Source of the DNA: Rhodococcus sp. ARC_M6 | GTDB taxonomy: Bacteria; Actinomycetota; Actinomycetes; Mycobacteriales; Mycobacteriaceae | DNA: 64,000 nt | NCBI RefSeq assembly: GCF_022810305.1 | Contig: NZ_JALGQH010000006.1 | Coordinates: 62,001 to 126,000, forward strand | Direction: 5' to 3' | Part shown: positions 8,360-16,473 of the stretch, in pieces | Numbering within the stretch: position 1 is the stretch's first letter | How the letters are laid out: every line of letters starts with the position of its first letter | Translations under genes and position numbers: made by a program | The notes under the pieces: model-generated | Database searches by the model: none | Told to the model about the DNA's origin: nothing | The model's input: only the letters and a program-made list of their open reading frames with translations

Positions 8360-10030
8360 ATGAATATGTTCGAGACGACAGATGAGATCACCGGCGGAAT
8401 GAGTGTCGCGTTGGCGCTCCAAGCAATGGACGTCACCACCGTCTTCACCATTCCCAGCGCACACAACATGACGATTCTGCGATCGATCGAAGACCTCGGG
8501 ACCATCAGGGTTGTCGGTTGCCGCCACGAACAAGGTGTCCTTCACAGCGCCGACGCCTACGCCCGGGTCAGTGGCGGACTAGGCGTGGCGATAGTCAGTG
8601 GGGGTCCGGGCACCGCCAATACGATGGGCGGATTGTACGAGGCTCATCATGCGTCTTCACCCGTCCTTCTGATCACCAGCCAGGTTGAAACCGGCCATCT
8701 CGGCCGCGGGCGCGGCTACGTTCACGAGGCCGAGCATCAGAGCGAGATGTTGCGCACCGCATCCAAGGAGACGGTGACGGTCGAATCAGTGGATGACATC
8801 GCGACGACTGTCCTGAGACTTGGCCGCGCCGCCCGTTCGGGCCGTCCACGGCCGACGTGTGTCGAGATTCCGTTGGACCTTCAGGACGCGGTCATCGGTG
8901 ACCCGCACGCGCTCGACTGCCTTGACACAGATATCCGTCCGCTAGTTCGCAAGGCCCCCGATGCAGTCAGCATCGAGGAAGCCGTGGCGTTGCTGTCCCA
9001 GGCACAGACGCCGATCATCTGGGCGGGAGGCGGCGTGGTCCGCTCCGACGCCGGCGCTGCGTTGAAGCTCTTCGCGGAGCGCTGGGATGCACCGGTGATC
9101 ACCAGCCGCGAGGGTCGCGGCGCCATCTCGGAATTGGATCCTCGCAGTCTCGGCGGCTATGCGACACTTCCGCCAATGCGTGAGTTCTTGGATACGTGCG
9201 ATGTGATGCTCGCAGTGGGCACACGGTTCCAGATGTATCCGACGGCGCAATGGAATCTGAAACTACCGCCCACCGTGGTTCATCTCGACATCGATCCAAC
9301 GATGATCGGATTGAACTATCCGGCTGCAGCTTCCGTGATTGCCGACGCCGCGGCCGGACTCGACAGTCTCACAAAATCCATGCCGTCGACCGTCGATGCC
9401 CCAACCAGAGCCGCCCACCTCGAGGCCGGCCGCGACGCTGCGGCGGCAGCACGCGAACTGGTGGCACGTCAGGCCGGCACAGATCACCTTGCGATCAGTG
9501 AGATCATCACGAGACTGAAGCCCAACGACGGCGCGTTGGTCTGCGACGCTACAGTTCCCGCGTACGTGTGGGGCGATCGACTGGTCCCCGTCACGGATGC
9601 CGGAACCTCTGTTCGTTCGACGGCAGCCGGCATCGGACCTGGCATGGCGATGGCGGTGGGCGCAGCTCTTGCCGCCGACCAACACACGGTCCTGTTACAG
9701 GGCGACGGCGGATTCATGTTGGGTGTAGCCGAATTAGCCACCGCCGTACAGTCTTCCGCGAAGGTGATCGTGTGCCTTTTCGACGATCACGGATACGGAA
9801 TGCTGCGTGGAATCCAGAGCACCATCGGCGACGGTTCACATCATCACGTCGATCTGGCAACCCCCGACTTCACTGCCCTGGCATCGGCATTCGGCGCCCA
9901 GGCCCGTCGGGTTTCCGATGTCGGCCAGTTCGAATCGGCGTTCACCGAGGCACTCGGACACGACGGTCCGACGCTCATCCATGTCGAGATGGCGGCTCTG
10001 GCTCCATTGCAGCGCAACCTCGGGACGTGA
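8360..10030 (+). CDS. Thiamine-diphosphate-dependent enzyme (acetolactate synthase/benzoylformate decarboxylase fold)
   Basis: About 556 residues with the three-domain layout of POX/AHAS-type ThDP enzymes: N-terminal PYR domain with the cofactor-activating glutamate E57 (CRHEQG), central domain, and C-terminal PP domain with GDG at 448-450 and a ThDP-motif end of FDDHGYG near 474-480, where most relatives have NN. Such enzymes decarboxylate 2-oxo acids or cleave/join C-C bonds. The start at 8360 (MNMFETT) is chosen for the upstream AAAGAG; an in-frame start at 8255 would add 35 residues unlike the family N-terminus. It converges on a second ThDP enzyme gene 25 bp away. Substrate unknown. Confidence 0.85.
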   Translation: MNMFETTDEITGGMSVALALQAMDVTTVFTIPSAHNMTILRSIEDLGTIRVVGCRHEQGVLHSADAYARVSGGLGVAIVSGGPGTANTMGGLYEAHHASSPVLLITSQVETGHLGRGRGYVHEAEHQSEMLRTASKETVTVESVDDIATTVLRLGRAARSGRPRPTCVEIPLDLQDAVIGDPHALDCLDTDIRPLVRKAPDAVSIEEAVALLSQAQTPIIWAGGGVVRSDAGAALKLFAERWDAPVITSREGRGAISELDPRSLGGYATLPPMREFLDTCDVMLAVGTRFQMYPTAQWNLKLPPTVVHLDIDPTMIGLNYPAAASVIADAAAGLDSLTKSMPSTVDAPTRAAHLEAGRDAAAAARELVARQAGTDHLAISEIITRLKPNDGALVCDATVPAYVWGDRLVPVTDAGTSVRSTAAGIGPGMAMAVGAALAADQHTVLLQGDGGFMLGVAELATAVQSSAKVIVCLFDDHGYGMLRGIQSTIGDGSHHHVDLATPDFTALASAFGAQARRVSDVGQFESAFTEALGHDGPTLIHVEMAALAPLQRNLGT

Positions 10031-10055
10031 GAATCATTCAACTACCAGGAGGCCG

Positions 10056-11729
10056 TCAGCGAAAGTTGTCGGGTACCGGCGATATGTACGTGTCGCCGCC
10101 GTGTGTGGAGATGCGCAGCTCTCGCGAGGTGATGAACTCCAGGAGCACGGGGCGACCGGCCTCCGTCTGTGCGATTCCGCGCTTCAGGGCGCCGGCAATC
10201 TCACTTGGATCGTCGATACGCTCGGCGTATGCACCCAACGAGCGGGCCATCGCGGTGTAGTCACCCGAGATGTTCATCGTGCCGAACTTCTTCTGGGACA
10301 ACCCCATCGCGTTGGTCTCCATCGCCATGTACGAGTTGTTCAAGAGGATCGACAAGATGGGGATCTGCTCTCGCACGCAGGTTTCCAGCTCGAGCCCGGT
10401 GAATCCGATGGCAGCGTCACCCCAGACATTGATGCACAACTTCTCGGGGTGAACCAGTTTCGCGCCCATCGCGAGGCCGAGCCCGTAACCGAGTTGAGTG
10501 GTCTTTCCCCACCCGAGGTAGGACAGGGGCGCGACAGACTTCCAGAACGGTGACAGCTGATCCCGTGGCGAGCCCGCGTCGTGCGTGATGACGGTGTCTG
10601 CGGGATCAGTCGCCTGGATGAGTTCCCAGATCACTCGATATGCGGAAACAGGATTCTCGTCGGAGGTGAGAAGTGGCATCCATTCCGCCAGCCACGCGTC
10701 GTACACCTCACGAATTTCGCTCACGACGGCTTCACTGTCTCGAACGGTGCCGTCGGTCAATTCTGTCACCGCCGCCAGCAGCGCGTCGAGGGTGAGCGCG
10801 GCGTCGCCGACCAACCCGATCTCGGTTACGACCGAATTATCGAGGTGTGCCGGATCCAGCGTCGCATGAATCACCCGCTTACCCTTGGGAATCGCGACGC
10901 CGAAATCGGTTGGAGTGAAACTGCATCCGACGCCGAGAATCACATCCGCTTTCTCGAGGAAGTGATGGACAGTACGAGGCATTGCTCGTCCGCCCGTCCC
11001 GAGAGACAGAGGGTGGTTCTCCGGGAATGCACTCTTGCCTTCCTGGGTCGTCAGGACCGGGATGGCCAGCATTTCTGCACACTGCTGCAGCTGCGACCAG
11101 GCCTGCGCGTAGTGCACACCCTGACCGACATAGATGACGGGACGCTCAGCCGCGACAAGCAGTTCTGCCGCGCGTCGCACAGCGACCGGGTCCGGACCGG
11201 ATCGGGTTCTGACAACTGGCTGATAATCGAAGGGCACAGTGACGTCTTCGAACCACAGGTCGCGGGGAATCTCGACCACAACCGGCCCGCCTCTTCCGTT
11301 CTTCAATCGGCTGAACGCTCGACGGAAAACAGGAACGACCTGGTTGGGATCGTTGATCGGTTCGACCGACTTCGAAATTGAACGCAGGCTGATCGTGGAG
11401 TTGAAATTCGGCGCGAGGTGGGCTTCGTCTCTCCGATAGCCCATCGGGAGAACCAGAATCGGCACGGACTCACCGTACGCTTGCGCAACTGCTCCCAGAC
11501 CGTTCTCGATTCCAGGTCCGTGCTGTGTGGCATAGACGCCGATCTTTCGACCGCTCGTAACCCGTGAAATTGCATCTGCGATATGGCCGCCGGTTCGTTC
11601 AGCTCGCGTGATGACCGGCCGAATATCCGCATCCGCCGCATATTCGAAGACGTAGTTCAGTGGGTACCCGCACACGATCTCGATACCTTCTGCTTCGAGA
11701 ATTCGGGCTACAGCTTCGCCGAATTTCAT
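10056..11729 (-). CDS. Second thiamine-diphosphate-dependent enzyme, acetolactate synthase-like
   Basis: 557 residues from the ATG at 11729, which has GGGAG 6 nt upstream. PYR-domain glutamate E44 (TRAERTGGH), central domain around 175-330, PP domain with GDA at 437-439 in place of GDG and LLNNSYM at 462-468. It is clearly diverged from the neighbour at 8360 and is not a recent duplicate. The upstream region carries two copies of the 18-bp KstR2-like operator, so it is probably controlled with the catabolic genes to its right. A role as a 2-hydroxyacyl-CoA lyase or 2-oxo-acid decarboxylase removing a short carbon unit is possible; the sequence does not decide. Confidence 0.85.
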   Translation of the reverse strand: MKFGEAVARILEAEGIEIVCGYPLNYVFEYAADADIRPVITRAERTGGHIADAISRVTSGRKIGVYATQHGPGIENGLGAVAQAYGESVPILVLPMGYRRDEAHLAPNFNSTISLRSISKSVEPINDPNQVVPVFRRAFSRLKNGRGGPVVVEIPRDLWFEDVTVPFDYQPVVRTRSGPDPVAVRRAAELLVAAERPVIYVGQGVHYAQAWSQLQQCAEMLAIPVLTTQEGKSAFPENHPLSLGTGGRAMPRTVHHFLEKADVILGVGCSFTPTDFGVAIPKGKRVIHATLDPAHLDNSVVTEIGLVGDAALTLDALLAAVTELTDGTVRDSEAVVSEIREVYDAWLAEWMPLLTSDENPVSAYRVIWELIQATDPADTVITHDAGSPRDQLSPFWKSVAPLSYLGWGKTTQLGYGLGLAMGAKLVHPEKLCINVWGDAAIGFTGLELETCVREQIPILSILLNNSYMAMETNAMGLSQKKFGTMNISGDYTAMARSLGAYAERIDDPSEIAGALKRGIAQTEAGRPVLLEFITSRELRISTHGGDTYISPVPDNFR

Positions 11730-11749
11730 GGAATCTCCCTCTGGTTCAT

Positions 11750-11767
11750 TAATGAAATGTTTGCTAC
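11750..11767 (-). promoter_or_regulatory. KstR2-like operator copy 1 (half conserved)
   Basis: Minus strand GTAGCAAACATTTCATTA, 20 bp upstream of the ThDP enzyme start. The left half GTAGCAAA matches the consensus exactly; the right half keeps TTT and is degraded. See copy 2 at 11968. Confidence 0.5.
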
Positions 11768-11967
11768 TTGAAGTGCAGCCGAGATCACCCGATCGAACCG
11801 CATTCCGCAAGAAATCATCCCGCCTAGCGGACCTTCGGTCCCGATCGTGACTGAGCCCGGCACACGCGCTCACTCGATCTGCGATGCGGTCAGATCCGCT
11901 TCCCAGGGAGGTCTGAATCCCCCTGTCCCCCAGTGCTCGACGGTACAGATTGCCAAGCGGCCGAAAT

Positions 11968-11985
11968 GTAGCAAATGTTTGATAC
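11968..11985. promoter_or_regulatory. KstR2-like operator copy 2 (consensus)
   Basis: GTAGCAAATGTTTGATAC, identical to the copy at 29974. It lies in the 444-bp region between the ThDP enzyme start and the tnpB remnant, where I see no gene. Confidence 0.75.
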
Positions 11986-12057
11986 ACCGGTTAGTGTTGG
12001 CGCCTGGACGACTTGTCGACAACAACTCGAAGAACGACCCAGCAGTGGTGGCGTGAC

Positions 12058-12173
12058 TTGACTTCCTCTCGGCCGTGAACCGACCGAGATTCCCTACAGG
12101 ACTCACACCCCGTAGTTGCCCCTGAAACTCGCGTCCCAGAGTTCCTGTTTCACAGACAGTTGCCTCTACACGC
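12058..12173 (-). ncRNA. Candidate omega-RNA / right end of IS605-family element
   Basis: Directly downstream of the tnpB stop, on the tnpB strand, lie a GC-rich region with a CTCGG/CCGAG stem-loop, two copies of GGTGTGAGTCCT (one just inside tnpB) and a final GGAAGTCAA at 12066-12058. TnpB nucleases use an RNA made from this position, whose scaffold ends at the element border and whose guide is the flanking DNA; the guide here would start with GTCACGCCACCACTGCT. Position and structure fit, but the tnpB is broken and no expression is implied. Confidence 0.45.
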
Positions 12174-13118
12174 TTACGCGAGCAGAGGACTCACACCATC
12201 TCCACAGGCTGAAACCGCCAGTCCGACGGCCAAAATGTTGATCGCAGCATTGATATCCCGATCGTGATGGGCACCGCACCGGCACGTCCACACCCGCACG
12301 TCCAACGGCAACGACTCGACCACAACACCACATACCGAGCAGGTTTTCGACGACGGATAAAACCGGTCGATCGCGATTACCTGCCGCCCGTACCAATCGG
12401 CTTGGTAGTCGAGCATCGACCGGAACTCCGACCACGCCGCATCCGAAATCGCCCGCGACAAACTGCGGTTCTTCAGCATGTTCTGCACACTCAAAGTCTC
12501 GACGGCGATCACTTGGTTTTCGCGTACCAGTCGAGTGGAGAGTTTATGCAAATGATCGCGCCGCCGATCAGCAACACGCCCATAGATTTTCGCTACCTTC
12601 AACCGGGCCTTCGCCCGGTTCGCCGATCCCTTCTGTTTTTTCGCCAGCGCCCGTTGCGCTTTCGCCAACCGGACACGATCCTTCGCCTCATGACGCGGGT
12701 TGTCGATCTTCTCCCCCGACGACAACGTGAACAGGCTCGTGATCCCGGCATCCACGCCGACAGTGGTCCGTCGGCGTCAGTGCAGCGATTTCGGTCTCGA
12801 CGAGAATCGAAATATGGTACTGCCCACGAGAATTACGGGACACCGTCACCTGCGAAGGAATGGCACCGTGGGGCAATGGTCGCGACCATCGGATGTCCAA
12901 CGGCTCCGACTGCTTCGCCAACCGAATGACACCGCCCCGGTAGGTGAAGCAGTTCGAAAAATATGTTGCCGAATCCTTCGAGACACCCCGCTTCTTGAAC
13001 GTCGGATACCGGGTCTGCTTACGCCAGAACTTGTCGAACGCACTCTGCAGTTGCCGTAACGATTCCTGCAGTGGGCCTTTCGACGGCTCCGCCAACCATG
13101 TGGTGTCCGGCCAGTTAA
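12174..13118 (-). pseudogene. tnpB: tnpB (IS605-family OrfB), 3' part, frameshifted
   Basis: RNA-guided nuclease TnpB of IS200/IS605-type elements. One frame (about 13110-12770) encodes WLAEPSKGPLQESLRQLQSAF up to VETEIAALTPTD. A one-base shift near 12760, at a PTD/TTVGVDAG boundary, moves the rest to a second frame. That part holds the RuvC residues D (GVDAG), E (AVETLSV) and D (HDRDINAA) and the CSVCG/CRCG zinc ribbon, ending at 12174. The N-terminal part is separated by 1.37 kb and lies at 14479-14600. Catalytic residues survive but no continuous protein can be made. Confidence 0.85.
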
Positions 13119-14487
13119 CTGCACTAGAGATGGGTATCCTGCCGCCAACGACAGGGGTGCGCGATGGACGACGTACGACGCTTGCTGGGACACCGCAGCC
13201 CGCTCGCCCAGGTACCTCAGTTTCGACGTGCGCCGCTGCGTCAGAAGAAACCTCGGCGAGCGCCGTCCTCAGGCCGGGGCGATACCGAGTTCCACACCCA
13301 CGTACGACATGTCGTCGACGCCCTGGGCATTCGAGAATGCCTGGAAAACAAGCTCGTTGGGATGTGCCACTCCCGCGACATCGCGCAAGGTCACCATCGT
13401 CCGAACGGCCAGTTCGTGCATGGTGGGATGCGTCGTGTCCATTCCGGTCGGCGGGCCCAGCCAGATCGGCGCGTCGACAGCCCCGTGATGATCGGGCGTC
13501 CACTGCCACCCGAGAACGCTCATCAGCCGGTTGATTTCCTTCAGGTCCGATCTTGCAGCATCCCCGAAACCACACTCGCTGTCGATGTCACCACCGGAGT
13601 TGTAGAACTGTACGTCAACCTGGTTGTTCGATCCTTTTTGAGGGGCATCCAGGATGACATTGCCCAGCCACGGCAAAGTGGCCAGAACCCACTCGAACCG
13701 CGTGACGAACTCGTCCCACCCTGAGCACCGTGCCGGAAGGCCGGACAACGTCGGACGGTCGGAAGCGACCTCGCCCACCCGCTGTGTGCGGGTGGGGCCG
13801 AAGTTGTTGTAAGAGCTGACACGGAGCCGGTCAGGAGTCGTACCCAGTCCGTCGCGCAACACCGCGACGATTGCAGCGGCGATCTCGTATCGTTGGTCGT
13901 CGGCATTGTGGCGCCATCCCGTTCTCCACTCCCGCGCGTACTCCTCGACACGCCGGCCCCCGTGTTCGACGTCGTGATCGCGGCCGATACGGATTTCGAC
14001 AGACTTCCACAACGGCTGGTCGAGTGGCACCCAACGACCGGACTCACGGTCACGGACCTGGGAAAACAAGGTGGTCCGCTGCGACTGGATCACCGCCCGT
14101 AATCGGGCAGCCGTCACTGGTTCATCGGGCACCGTCACCCTGATATCAAGTCCTTTGTCGTCTTCTCGGAACAGGATCCGCTGCCCGGTCAACGTGTCTC
14201 GCAGTTGAAGGCTGTCGCCATCCGTCGGCGAAATCAGCGTCTCGTTGTCATCCCAGTCCGGGTACAGCACCAGTTGGATGTCCTCAAACAGACTGGTCCA
14301 AACGTCATCAGCCACAACCACTCCCCGTTTCCGAAACCTCCCGACAAACCTCCCGACAACCTACCGACACGCCCCGACACGTACGTTTCCGACGCCAACA
14401 AACAATCCGCCTCGGTAGCCGGGCGACAATCTCCAGACTGTCGAACGGTTCCGCCTTGTTTCAGACGAGAAGGCTTGCTTAGTGCAG
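13119..14487. mobile_element. 1.37-kb segment inserted within tnpB
   Basis: The two halves of tnpB join naturally as ...GWKRDP / (PDT)TWLAEPSKG..., yet lie 1.37 kb apart. The intervening DNA is bounded by inverted 8-mers, CTGCACTA at 13119-13126 and TAGTGCAG at 14480-14487. The only gene inside is a 348-residue protein with no transposase features. No clear target duplication is visible. It may be a small non-autonomous cassette or a product of recombination. Confidence 0.5.
13269..14315 (-). CDS. Protein of unknown function, possible TY-Chap-type domain
   Basis: 348 residues, soluble, no signal peptide or membrane span. The C-terminal half has WDEFVTRFEWVLATLP, then QVDVQFYNSGGDIDSECGFGD and INRLMSVLGWQWTP. 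This order (VQF strand, sparse acidic patch, then LGW) resembles the TY-Chap peptide-binding chaperone domains of actinobacterial proteins; I hold that tentatively. The GTG at 14315 is chosen because GGGGA lies 6 nt upstream; another GTG two codons earlier has no spacing. It is the only gene in the segment interrupting tnpB, on the same strand. Function unknown. Confidence 0.6.
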   Translation of the reverse strand: MADDVWTSLFEDIQLVLYPDWDDNETLISPTDGDSLQLRDTLTGQRILFREDDKGLDIRVTVPDEPVTAARLRAVIQSQRTTLFSQVRDRESGRWVPLDQPLWKSVEIRIGRDHDVEHGGRRVEEYAREWRTGWRHNADDQRYEIAAAIVAVLRDGLGTTPDRLRVSSYNNFGPTRTQRVGEVASDRPTLSGLPARCSGWDEFVTRFEWVLATLPWLGNVILDAPQKGSNNQVDVQFYNSGGDIDSECGFGDAARSDLKEINRLMSVLGWQWTPDHHGAVDAPIWLGPPTGMDTTHPTMHELAVRTMVTLRDVAGVAHPNELVFQAFSNAQGVDDMSYVGVELGIAPA

Positions 14488-14600
14488 AGAAGGATCCCGT
14501 TTCCAGCCGGTCAGCATCTTCGACGTATCGGCATACGAGACACGTCGTTGCTCCTGCTGCCACGCCCGCGAGCGCTCCGCGAGCGCCCGGTTGTAGACGT
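14479..14600 (-). pseudogene. tnpB: tnpB 5' fragment
   Basis: The minus strand encodes VYNRALAERSRAWQQEQ and SYADTSKMLTGWKRDP, the conserved N-terminal region of TnpB, then runs into a stop at the border of the inserted segment. The first 30 or so TnpB residues and the left end of the element are missing; the fragment abuts a transketolase remnant on the opposite strand. Confidence 0.75.
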
Positions 14601-14602
14601 GG

Positions 14603-14821
14603 ACCGGCGCGATCCTGACGGTGGAGGAGCACAACGTAATCGGCGGTCTGGGTTCTGCGGTGGCCGAAGTACTCGGCCGCAATGGCGTCTCCACCCGACT
14701 CGGAATCGTTGCACTACCAGACGAGGATCTCGAGGTCGGCGTTCCTGCGGACCTACTTGCCCACTACGGCATTACAGCCGAGGGCGTCACCCGGCAGGCA
14801 TTGGCACTGCTGTCCAGATGA
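14603..14821 (+). pseudogene. Transketolase C-terminal fragment
   Basis: About 72 codons encode GAILTVEEHNVIGGLGSAV followed by a DLLAHYGIT segment and end at a natural stop, matching the C-terminal domain of transketolase-family proteins (TVEEHNVIGGLGSAV is highly conserved). No upstream part exists; the frame hits a stop at 14594 where the tnpB remnant begins. A decayed remnant truncated at the IS junction. It has no ThDP-binding part. Confidence 0.7.
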
Positions 14822-14850
14822 CATCAGAAGTCGCGTGGAAGTTGGCCGTC

Positions 14851-16455
14851 TCACACTCGCGAGAGGGCCAACTTTCGCACCTCGCCCTTGGCAACTTTCC
14901 CACCGGGCCCAGTGGGAAGGTCGTCGACAAAGACCACATATTCCGGAATGTATTCGGTGCTAATTCCCTTCGCGCGCATCCATTCCGACAGTATCGCCGT
15001 GGAAAGTTCGACACCGGATTCGGCGACCACCACGGCGCACACCCGCTCCCCGAAAACGTCGTCACGCACCCCGACCACGGAAACAGCTCGAACTGACGGA
15101 TGCGCGCACATCAGTTCTTCGACGTCGACTGCGGAGATGTTCTTACCTCCGCGGATGATGATGTCGGCAATGCGTCCGACAACCCGTACCCGACCGGCAG
15201 CGTCGATATCCACTATGTCCCCGAGCAACATCCATCCATCTACCGTGTAAAGCTCGGCGTTCGCGTCTTCGTCCTGCCAGTAGCCCAGCGATTCGAGCGG
15301 CCCGTGGACAGCAGGTTGTCCACGCCGAGGCTCACCCTCACCGCCATTGTCAGAGAAAATCCGCACGTTCATGGACTCGATGACATGCCCGCAGGTTCTC
15401 AACCGAGTCTCACGGTCGTCATCGAGCGTGGTCTGACTGACAGCACCGGCTTCGTTCGAACCGTAGAACTGCAAAACCTTGGCACCCGTTCGCTGTTCGA
15501 ATGCCAGCGCCTCGGAGTAGGGAACCGCTTCGCCACCCGTGTAGAGCACTCGGAGACTGGACAGGTCTGCTTTACGCGCCCGTTCCGATCGAAGCAACAT
15601 CTTGAATTGTGTACTGACACAACACAGCACGGTGACTCGTTCGCGCTCGATCAGATCTATCATCACCTCGACGTCGAACTTCTCCAGGACGGCGGTGCGT
15701 GCACCGAGCAGAGTGGGCAAAAAATGGGCAGACCACAGCCCGAAGCCGAACGGCGCCGGTACTGCCGAGCAGAAAACATCGACGTCGGTGATCCGCGCAC
15801 CCACCATCGCCAATCGTGCGAATTCGATCCACTTCTTCTCGTTGTGCGCCACTACTTTCGGCAGTCCGGTGGTGCCCGAGGTCGAGTTCAGCAGCGTGGT
15901 GTCGGACGTAGTGAAGACTCCGACACTGTTGGACGACTCAGATGACTCGACGCTACTGCGCGCCTCCGTGCGATCGGTGGTACCCAGCTCCACCACGCCG
16001 TCGTCATCGACCACAATGACGCTGAGAACCGTCGCCCCACTTCGCTGCAGGTCATCGACAACGTCGTAACAGCTGCGGCCGCGGACTGTTGCGGTGGTGA
16101 TCAGAACCCGGCAGTCGGCTTTGACCATCAGGTGCGCGATTTCTCGTGTCCCGGAACGAAAACCGATTCCAGCTGCGACCCGGCCGGCCCGATAGGCGCC
16201 ACACAATGCGGCATGCACTGCCATGGTGTCGGGGAGATAGATCGCCACACCGGAACCGCCGACCGATTCTGCGGCAGCGAGTGCTGCGGCGATTCGGTCG
16301 GCGGTCAGATCGTAGTCGCGCCAGGTGTAGCGGCGGTCCCCGGTGACGAAGGCTACCGAGTCGGGCTTGCTCGCGGCCCGGTGACGGACGACCTCGCTGA
16401 TACTGACGTCCGAAAAGGCTTCAGGGTTGTCTGCGAACGTACTTCGACCCAACAT
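14851..16455 (-). CDS. Acyl-CoA synthetase (AMP-forming), FadD-like
   Basis: Activates a carboxylic acid to its CoA thioester with ATP. 534 residues, usual for the family. The P-loop STSGTTGLPK is at 191-200, an adenine-binding YGSNEAG motif lies around 340, GWMLLGDIVDIDAAGRVRVVGR is the hinge region, and the catalytic lysine is K520 in GPGGK. The ATG at 16455 has AGAGG 6 nt upstream. It is last in a leftward operon (SDR, two MaoC proteins, oxidoreductase, acyl-CoA dehydrogenase, ligase), 18 bp after the dehydrogenase gene. A pathway acid side chain is the expected substrate. Confidence 0.9.
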   Translation of the reverse strand: MLGRSTFADNPEAFSDVSISEVVRHRAASKPDSVAFVTGDRRYTWRDYDLTADRIAAALAAAESVGGSGVAIYLPDTMAVHAALCGAYRAGRVAAGIGFRSGTREIAHLMVKADCRVLITTATVRGRSCYDVVDDLQRSGATVLSVIVVDDDGVVELGTTDRTEARSSVESSESSNSVGVFTTSDTTLLNSTSGTTGLPKVVAHNEKKWIEFARLAMVGARITDVDVFCSAVPAPFGFGLWSAHFLPTLLGARTAVLEKFDVEVMIDLIERERVTVLCCVSTQFKMLLRSERARKADLSSLRVLYTGGEAVPYSEALAFEQRTGAKVLQFYGSNEAGAVSQTTLDDDRETRLRTCGHVIESMNVRIFSDNGGEGEPRRGQPAVHGPLESLGYWQDEDANAELYTVDGWMLLGDIVDIDAAGRVRVVGRIADIIIRGGKNISAVDVEELMCAHPSVRAVSVVGVRDDVFGERVCAVVVAESGVELSTAILSEWMRAKGISTEYIPEYVVFVDDLPTGPGGKVAKGEVRKLALSRV

Positions 16456-16473
16456 CTAGTGCCTCTGTTCTTG

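Noticed and set aside
10581-11381. Long plus-strand open frame antisense to second ThDP enzyme
   Set aside because: Composition and lack of recognisable motifs; it is the shadow of a well-supported enzyme gene.
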